The notes under the pieces: generated by a model | Told to the model about the DNA's origin: nothing | Seen by the model: only the letters and a program-made list of their open reading frames with translations | The model's database searches: none | In this document: positions 7,925-13,227 of the stretch, in pieces | Layout of the letters: each line of letters opens with the position of its first letter | Position numbering within the stretch: position 1 is the stretch's first letter | DNA from: Muribaculum sp. | GTDB lineage: Bacteria; Bacillota; Clostridia; Lachnospirales; Lachnospiraceae | Assembly: GCA_023663505.1 (NCBI GenBank) | Contig: JAMPHH010000067.1 | Location: 1 to 16,680, forward strand | Length of the DNA: 16,680 bases | Direction: 5' to 3' | Translations under genes and position numbers: made by a program

Positions 7925-9016
7925 TCAAAACCGATTCAACGCCTCTATCACGCGCTCCTGTTCCTCTGCCGTCATGCCGTTATACATGGGAATAGAGAGC
8001 ACCGTGTCCGCATAGTGCTCCGTAACCGGGAAGCTCCCCCTCCCATAGCCCAGATAAGCATACGCCTCCGACAGATGGGGCGGAATCGGATAGTGAATGA
8101 TCGTCCCGATCTCCTGTCCGTCCAGATAATCTGTCAGCCGCTGCCGCTCCTCGCAGCGAATGACATATTGATGCCACACGCTGTCCCCGTGCTCGCGCAC
8201 CTTGGGAAGCAGGAGCTCCGGATTGCGGATTCCCTCGTCATAACGCCCTGCAAGACTCCTGCGCTCCTCTGTAAGCTCCCGCATATGCGACAGGCGAACC
8301 CTCAAAAGTCCCGCCTGAAGCTCATCTAATCTGGAATTTGCGCCCACTACCTTATTGTAATAGCGTCTCTCACTCCCGTAATTGCGATACATCTTCATGT
8401 CCGCGGCAATCCCCGCGTCGTCCGTCACGATCGCGCCGCCGTCGCCAAAGCCGCCCAGATTCTTGGACGGATAAAAGGAAAAGCAGCCGATATCCCCAAA
8501 GGTTCCCGTCATTTTACCGTCAACACATGCCCCGTGGGACTGGGCACAGTCCTCCACCAGTCTGAGTCCGTGCTTTCGGCAAAGCTCCACGATCGGCGTC
8601 ATATTGGAAGCCTGCCCATACAGATGCACCACGAGAATCGCCTTGGTCCGCTCCGTGATTTTCTCCTCAATCCTGTCCGCGTCTATGTTAAAATACTCGT
8701 CAGGCTCCACCAAAACAGGAACCGCGCCGTTGATCGTGATCCCCATGACACTGGCAATATATGTGTTCGCCTGTACTATCACCTCGTCCCCCGCGCCGAT
8801 TCCCAAGACGCGAAACGCAAGCCAGAGGGCATCTAACCCGCTGGCAAGACCCACGCAATATTTTGCGCCGGTATATGCGGCAAACTCCTCCTCGAAAGCC
8901 TCCACCTCCCTGCCCAGCACATACCAGCCCGAGCGGAGCACCTCGAGCGCCTTTGCCTCGAACTCCCCCTGATACATTTCAAATCCTCTGTCCAAGCGAT
9001 TTGGCATAATCTTCAT
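7925..9016 (-). CDS. DegT/DnrJ/EryC1/StrS-family PLP sugar aminotransferase
   Basis: A 363-residue fold-type I aminotransferase of normal family length. It transfers an amino group, usually from glutamate, to a keto sugar nucleotide. The PLP lysine is K185 in SFYPSKNLGGFGDGGA; VEDCAQSHGA (154-163) holds the Asp that contacts the PLP ring nitrogen; GLASGLDALWLAF (56-68) binds the cofactor phosphate; the SRLDELQAG motif closes the active site. The adjacent FdtA/QdtA-type cupin makes a 3-amino-3,6-dideoxyhexose (FdtB/QdtB-like) the best guess for product. The ATG follows GGGGG by 7 nt, at the end of the two-hairpin leader. No N-acetyltransferase lies nearby, so the amine may stay free or be modified by a gene elsewhere. 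Confidence 0.93.
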   Translation of the reverse strand: MKIMPNRLDRGFEMYQGEFEAKALEVLRSGWYVLGREVEAFEEEFAAYTGAKYCVGLASGLDALWLAFRVLGIGAGDEVIVQANTYIASVMGITINGAVPVLVEPDEYFNIDADRIEEKITERTKAILVVHLYGQASNMTPIVELCRKHGLRLVEDCAQSHGACVDGKMTGTFGDIGCFSFYPSKNLGGFGDGGAIVTDDAGIAADMKMYRNYGSERRYYNKVVGANSRLDELQAGLLRVRLSHMRELTEERRSLAGRYDEGIRNPELLLPKVREHGDSVWHQYVIRCEERQRLTDYLDGQEIGTIIHYPIPPHLSEAYAYLGYGRGSFPVTEHYADTVLSIPMYNGMTAEEQERVIEALNRF

Positions 9017-9020
9017 CTGA

Positions 9021-9087
9021 ATACCCCCGCATATCGCATGCTTATGCCTGCGATATTACAGTCTGATAGACTGCACCAATAAATAGT
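9021..9087 (-). repeat. Conserved two-hairpin leader, copy B (before the aminotransferase)
   Basis: This is the partner of the segment at 4519-4584. Hairpin 1 (CAGTCT/AGACTG) and the following bases are identical to copy A over 9057-9087. Hairpin 2 (TATCGCA/TGCGATA, 9032-9055) keeps its basal stem but has a different loop. It ends at the GGGGG ribosome site of the aminotransferase and starts right where transcription from the upstream promoter should begin, so it forms nearly the whole 5' untranslated region. Confidence 0.75.
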
Positions 9088-9099
9088 CCCTATTACCAA

Positions 9100-9127
9100 A
9101 TTATACAGAAAATCCCTATATGGTCAA
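9100..9127 (-). promoter_or_regulatory. Predicted SigA-type promoter of the aminotransferase operon
   Basis: TTGACC (9122-9127), 16-nt spacer, perfect TATAAT (9100-9105) on the minus strand, between membrane protein B and the aminotransferase. A start about 7 nt downstream would make the conserved leader begin at the 5' end of the transcript. Confidence 0.7.
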
Positions 9128-9146
9128 GCGTTTTGTGCCGACCCTG

Positions 9147-10892
9147 CTACCTGTGGATATAATACCGCCAATATTCCCCGTCAATCACCTCGTCCGCCTC
9201 AAACTCCTCTATCAGCCACTCCACCACCCTGTTGTATTCCCCCACCATCAGGCTGCCTCCATAGCATTTTGCCACCACCACGTTGGGATATTTATCGGGA
9301 TTCTCCTCCCAATATTTAAACAGTCTCTCTGAATAGGTCGGGGTGGAGATCGTGGAATCAGCGCATATTTCCACGTCCTGATACAAATATACCGTTGGAG
9401 TGAGCGTCGGATAGCTGATCACCAGCACCCTGTCCCCGGGCTGTATCAGCTCCTGCCATTCCGCATAAGACACGTCCGCCACATAAGTTCCCTCCCTGTT
9501 CACGATTCCCTTTAACGGACCATACCTCGCCGTCCAATCCACGCCAAAGATACTGTCCTCACGGAAGCTGGACGGGGCGGTCATCCAACCGTTTAAATAG
9601 ACCAGATTGCGAAAAAACATGACCGCACAGAGCATCATGATCGGGCAAAATCTCCAAAGAGCCTGTCTCCACAAGCCTTCCCTCCCCTCCTGCACTGTTC
9701 CAAACGCCTTCCCCAAGGGCAAAAGGCTGACACACAGATTGGGAATCAGATAAGGAAGGGTTGGAAACAGGCCTAAATCAGACAATATCAGTGTGGCGGC
9801 AAAGCCCCCCGCTCCGATCGCCTGCCCGATTACAAAAATCTTTTTTTCCGTGGGATCCAGATATCGCATGGTCAACAAGGCGACACATTCCACAACCAGA
9901 TATAGGACAAAAAAATGATGCTTGTTCCCTGCCTCCTCAACCCGCAGGCTAATTAAATAACATACGATATATAAAGCCACGAACCAAGAGAAGGCGCTAT
10001 GCCAAAATCCGCTCACGGATTTATGCCCCCCCACACGAATCATGCGGCAAACGGCTGCCGCAATGACAGCGCCTATCGCCAAAACAAATATATATATCAT
10101 GTCGTTCGCCAACACCGACAGATCCTGCCCCATGAAAGCCAGCCGCTCGCCAAGCCCCACCGCATGGCTCTCGTCCCCCGACCAGATGTAATAAATATAT
10201 TCCCAAAACCTCCCCGGGTTCCCATGCATAAAATACAATAAATATGCGCCTCCGCCGACGGCGCACACACCTGTAAAGATACATATGTCCCGCATTTTGT
10301 GCCCGGAATACATGCAAATCAACACTACGCAGGGAATCCACACTAGCGCGCAGCTCGGGTACGCCAAGACCTCCACGCACAGGCACACCGCCCCCGCAAA
10401 CAACCATATGGGTTTCCCCTCCCCAAGCAAATAAGTGATCAGGCAGCACATCAACAACAGCGCGAACCAAATCTGCAGATTGGCAAAATCAGGCAGCACA
10501 CTGTCCTTCGGGTAAGTATTAAGCGCCAGAAAAAGCGCACCAAAGGCAATCCGTTTGTCGATATATTTGCGCAGCGTTCCATAGACGGCAAAAGCAACCG
10601 TGGTCTTACAGAGAACTCCCACCGCGTTGGCATAGACCATGATACCCGTCGTGGAATTTGTTATCTTCAGAAATATCCACTCAAAAAAGGCAAGAAAAAA
10701 GGCGGAGGTCTGATGAGCCTCCCACATCTCGGAGAACATCTCGTCCCCCCTGATAAGCCTGTAAGCCATCGTCACCTGATATTCCGCGTCTATTTGACAG
10801 CTTGTAAAAATATTTTTTACATTGACAAGAAGAGAGCACAGCAGCAGAAAGGCAGCCGCGCCCGCCAACAATCTATGCTTCTTTTCCGACAT
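9147..10892 (-). CDS. Large multi-spanning membrane protein B, homologue of A
   Basis: A 581-residue protein with about ten or more hydrophobic segments and a soluble C-terminal domain of about 110 residues. After the first membrane segment it has DAEYQVTMAYR (35-45) and MWEAHQTSAF (56-65), matching the same place in membrane protein A, and it ends in DGEYWRYYIHR against DGKYVRYYFRG of A. The C-terminal domains also share a YSERLFKYWEENPDKYP-like stretch. By the GT-C-like acidic motif I infer a lipid-phosphate-sugar-dependent transferase, but no named family was recognised. It is the first gene of the glycan block; GGAG lies about 6 nt before the ATG and three candidate promoters lie upstream. 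A likely differs from B in acceptor or donor; which one uses the amino sugar is unknown. Confidence 0.8.
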   Translation of the reverse strand: MSEKKHRLLAGAAAFLLLCSLLVNVKNIFTSCQIDAEYQVTMAYRLIRGDEMFSEMWEAHQTSAFFLAFFEWIFLKITNSTTGIMVYANAVGVLCKTTVAFAVYGTLRKYIDKRIAFGALFLALNTYPKDSVLPDFANLQIWFALLLMCCLITYLLGEGKPIWLFAGAVCLCVEVLAYPSCALVWIPCVVLICMYSGHKMRDICIFTGVCAVGGGAYLLYFMHGNPGRFWEYIYYIWSGDESHAVGLGERLAFMGQDLSVLANDMIYIFVLAIGAVIAAAVCRMIRVGGHKSVSGFWHSAFSWFVALYIVCYLISLRVEEAGNKHHFFVLYLVVECVALLTMRYLDPTEKKIFVIGQAIGAGGFAATLILSDLGLFPTLPYLIPNLCVSLLPLGKAFGTVQEGREGLWRQALWRFCPIMMLCAVMFFRNLVYLNGWMTAPSSFREDSIFGVDWTARYGPLKGIVNREGTYVADVSYAEWQELIQPGDRVLVISYPTLTPTVYLYQDVEICADSTISTPTYSERLFKYWEENPDKYPNVVVAKCYGGSLMVGEYNRVVEWLIEEFEADEVIDGEYWRYYIHR

Positions 10893-10936
10893 TCACTTCT
10901 CCGTTTCCAAATTAATTCCCTGCCTTGAATATGGTA

Positions 10937-10945
10937 ATTATAACA
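10937..10945 (-). promoter_or_regulatory. Extended -10 promoter P1 of the glycan block
   Basis: TGTTATAAT on the minus strand in repeat copy 1, with a predicted start about 38 nt before the ATG of membrane protein B. No clear -35 box; extended -10 promoters often do without one. Confidence 0.55.
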
Positions 10946-11006
10946 TAATTGCTTCGCAATCATGTTTTTATGGCCATTCGGCCGTTTCCTGCCTTGAATA
11001 TGGTAT

Positions 11007-11015
11007 ATTATAACA
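11007..11015 (-). promoter_or_regulatory. Extended -10 promoter P2 of the glycan block
   Basis: The second TGTTATAAT copy, 70 nt upstream of P1, in repeat copy 2. It also lacks a clear -35 box. Confidence 0.5.
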
Positions 11016-11076
11016 TAATTGCTCCACAATCATGTTTCCATGGCCATTCGGCCGTTTCCTGCCTTGAATATGGTAT

Positions 11077-11105
11077 ATTATAACATTAGCACAAATATTG
11101 CGCAA
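11077..11105 (-). promoter_or_regulatory. Promoter P3 of the glycan block
   Basis: The third TGTTATAAT (-10 at 11077-11082) lies in the partial repeat copy. Here a TTGCGC box is found 17 nt upstream, inside the palindrome ATTGCGCAAT, making this the best-formed of the three promoters and a place where a regulator could overlap the -35 region. Confidence 0.55.
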
Positions 11106-11200
11106 TCTATTATTTTATATCATATTGCAACGGTCTTTCATACCAGTCAAGCCATAGAACAATTTGTTAGTTGAGCATATTTGCTTTGTACAGGTAACAA

Positions 11201-11424
11201 GGCGGGAGAAGACCGGGAGTGTTTGGCGGACTTCGGCGGAGGTTGGAGCGTTTTCTTATAGTGCGTTCACAAAGTAGGGTGAAATGCGCACGGATGCGCA
11301 TTTCAGGCTCTAGGTGCATGGATGCACCTTAGAGCCGACCCGTAAATTGCAATACCCTTCCCCGCACTATTAGAAAACACCCAACCGCAGCCAGTCCGCC
11401 AAACACTCCCAGTCTTCTCCCGCC
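11201..11424. repeat. 224-bp long inverted repeat with two nested hairpins
   Basis: Left arm 11201-11265 and right arm 11363-11424 are imperfect inverted copies beginning GGCGGGAGAAGAC and meeting at TAGTGCG/CGCACTA, with the first 13 bases of each arm complementary. Between them lie hairpin 1, a perfect 10-bp stem GAAATGCGCA/TGCGCATTTC with loop CGGA (11281-11304), and hairpin 2, GGCTCTA-GGTGCAT/ATGCACC-T-TAGAGCC (11306-11336). GGGT (11277-11280) can pair with ACCC (11338-11341) to close both, giving a branched fold. It has no open frame. It may be a transposase-less mobile element, a cruciform-forming DNA element or an unknown structured RNA. Confidence 0.85.
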
Positions 11425-11489
11425 GCCCCTCCGCACTACAATTTGAAAGCTGAACTTCAACAGTCTTTCATATTCAATTGTGTTTTTGG

Positions 11490-11517
11490 TTGAAAAAATC
11501 TGATGTTTATGTATAAT
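11490..11517 (+). promoter_or_regulatory. Predicted SigA-type promoter of the ABC-F/PHP-HAD operon
   Basis: TTGAAA (11490-11495), 16-nt spacer, perfect TATAAT (11512-11517), about 50 nt before the ABC-F start codon. Confidence 0.7.
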
Positions 11518-11567
11518 AAGAAGGTAGCCCCAAAAAGCTGCAAATATTGAAAATGCGAGGTTTGATT

Positions 11568-13205
11568 ATGATCAGTGCAAACAATGTGACGTATAGAGTA
11601 GGCAAGAAGGCATTATTTGAAGATGTGAACATCAAATTCACCGAGGGCAACTGCTACGGGCTGATCGGCGCCAACGGCGCGGGAAAGTCCACCTTTTTGA
11701 AAATCCTGTCAGGCAGTCTGGAGACCACCAAGGGCGATATCGCCATCACCCCCGGACAGCGGCTCTCGGTGTTGGAACAGGATCATTTTAAATATGATGA
11801 CAATGTCGTGATGGATACCGTGATCATGGGAAACGAGCGTCTCTTTCAGATCATGAAGGAAAAGGAAGCCATCTATGCCAAGGAGGATTTCTCCGATGAG
11901 GACGGCATCCGCGCCAGCGAGCTTGAGGCAGAGTTTGCCGAGATGGACGGTTGGGAAGCGGAATCTAATGCCGCCATGCTGCTCAACGGTCTGGGCATTG
12001 ACACGGCGTATCACTATGCTGTCATGAAGGATCTGGAGAGCCCGATCAAGGTGAAGGTGCTGTTGGCAAAGGCGCTGTTTGGCAATCCGGATATCCTGCT
12101 TTTGGACGAGCCCACCAACCATCTGGATCTGGACGCCATCGCGTGGCTGGAGGATTTCCTGATTGATTTCGAGAACACTGTCATCGTGGTGAGCCATGAC
12201 AGATATTTCCTGAATAAGGTCTGTACGCAGATCGCGGACATTGATTACAGCAAGATTCAGCTCTACGCGGGCAATTATGACTTCTGGTATGAGTCAAGCC
12301 AGCTGCTCATCAAGCAAATGAAGGAAGCCAACAAGAAAAAGGAGGAGAAGATCAAGGAGCTGCAGGAATTTATCTCCCGTTTCTCCGCGAATGCCTCCAA
12401 GTCCAAGCAGGCAACCTCGAGAAAACGCGCCTTGGAGAAAATCGAACTGGACGAGATCAAGCCCTCCTCCAGAAAATATCCCTATATCGACTTTCGCCCC
12501 GAGCGAGAGATCGGCAATGAGGTATTGGCTGTGGAGCATCTCTCCAAGACGATCAATGGCGAGAAGATTCTAAGCGACGTCTCCTTTGTCATGGGGCACG
12601 ATGACAAGATTGCCTTCGTGGGCAGCAACGAGATTGCCAAGACAACCTTATTCCAGATTCTCGCAGGGGAATTGGAGCCTGACGAGGGGAGCTACAAATG
12701 GGGCGTGACGACCTCCCAAGCATACTTTCCCAAGGATAACACTGCGGAATTTGACAATGACCTGACCATCACGGACTGGCTCACGGGCTATTCCCCCGTA
12801 AAGGACGTGACCTATGTGCGCGGTTTCTTAGGACGTATGCTTTTTGCCGGCGAGGACGGTGTGAAGAAGGTGAAGGTGCTCTCCGGCGGCGAGAAGGTGA
12901 GGTGCCTGCTGTCCAAGATGATGATCAGCGGCGCAAACTGCCTGATCTTGGACGAGCCCACCAACCATTTGGACATGGAGGCGATCACGGCGCTGAACAA
13001 CGGGCTGATCAAATTCCCCGGCGTGGCACTCTTCTCCTGTCATGACCATCAGTTTGTGGAGACCACCGCCAACCGAATCATAGAGATTCTTCCCGACGGC
13101 TCCATCATTGACAAGATCACGACCTACGACGAATACTTGGCAAATGACGAGATGGCAAGAAAGAGAACCGTATTTACAGCCAATAAAGAGGACGACGAGG
13201 ACTGA
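11568..13205 (+). CDS. YbiT-like ABC-F family ATPase
   Basis: A 545-residue soluble protein with two ABC ATPase domains and no membrane segments. ABC-F proteins act at the ribosome E site to rescue or tune translation, some giving antibiotic resistance; closest recognisable relative is E. coli YbiT (shared MISANNVT start, DTVIMG, FSANASKSKQATSR linker). Walker A1 GANGAGKST (34-42), Walker B1 LLLDEPTNHLD (E181), SHD switch H210, signature 2 LSGGEKVR (438-445), Walker B2 E463, H492. Odd: NBD1 has no LSGGQ (LESPIKVKVLLA instead), Walker A2 is GSNEIAKTT (352-360) without its inner glycines, and the second Q-loop Gln is Lys (K389). The start is the ATG at 11568 (GAGG 7 nt upstream); a frame from TTG 11547 is open but lacks a good site. 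The downstream gene follows by 22 nt. Confidence 0.92.
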   Translation: MISANNVTYRVGKKALFEDVNIKFTEGNCYGLIGANGAGKSTFLKILSGSLETTKGDIAITPGQRLSVLEQDHFKYDDNVVMDTVIMGNERLFQIMKEKEAIYAKEDFSDEDGIRASELEAEFAEMDGWEAESNAAMLLNGLGIDTAYHYAVMKDLESPIKVKVLLAKALFGNPDILLLDEPTNHLDLDAIAWLEDFLIDFENTVIVVSHDRYFLNKVCTQIADIDYSKIQLYAGNYDFWYESSQLLIKQMKEANKKKEEKIKELQEFISRFSANASKSKQATSRKRALEKIELDEIKPSSRKYPYIDFRPEREIGNEVLAVEHLSKTINGEKILSDVSFVMGHDDKIAFVGSNEIAKTTLFQILAGELEPDEGSYKWGVTTSQAYFPKDNTAEFDNDLTITDWLTGYSPVKDVTYVRGFLGRMLFAGEDGVKKVKVLSGGEKVRCLLSKMMISGANCLILDEPTNHLDMEAITALNNGLIKFPGVALFSCHDHQFVETTANRIIEILPDGSIIDKITTYDEYLANDEMARKRTVFTANKEDDED

Positions 13206-13227
13206 GCAAGGCGAAAGGAATCATAAG

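Larger units (their letters stand above)
10919..11086 (-). repeat. 70-bp tandem repeat, 2.4 copies, carrying three promoter boxes
   Basis: Copies are 10919-10987 (69 bp), 10988-11057 (70 bp) and a partial one, 11058-11086. Each unit holds CCTGCCTTGAATATGG and the minus-strand extended -10 box TGTTATAAT; the two full copies also hold a hairpin (AACAT-ATTGC/GCAAT-ATGTT in copy 1, shortened in copy 2) and a GGCC-ATTC-GGCC hairpin. Copies differ by a few substitutions and one single-base deletion. Confidence 0.9.
11087..11567. other. Divergent intergenic region between the glycan block and the ABC-F gene
   Basis: No credible coding frame lies here. It holds the P3 -35 palindrome, a long inverted repeat at 11201-11424, a near-identical 15-nt direct pair CAAC(G/A)GTCTTTCATA at 11128-11142 and 11458-11472 on either side of it, and the ABC-F promoter. 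The rest shows nothing recognisable. Confidence 0.8.

Noticed and set aside
4519..9087. Invertible promoter switch between the two leader copies
   Set aside because: Both copies are in the same orientation, so recombination would delete rather than invert, and no site-specific recombinase is nearby.
10024..10030. Seven-base C run inside membrane protein B as a phase-variation tract
   Set aside because: Short, in frame, and such runs recur by chance in this C-rich strand.
10817..11029. A short frame through the tandem repeat (HIQGR peptide repeats)
   Set aside because: The period is explained by the promoter-bearing DNA repeat; the frame has no ribosome site and ends out of frame inside membrane protein B.
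10919..11086. Possible CRISPR array
   Set aside because: Only 2.4 adjacent copies of a 70-bp unit with no unique spacers and no cas genes.
13108..13227. N-terminal extension of the PHP-HAD protein into the ABC-F gene
   Set aside because: The frame overlaps coding sequence of another gene in a different frame, and a good ribosome site precedes the ATG at 13228.
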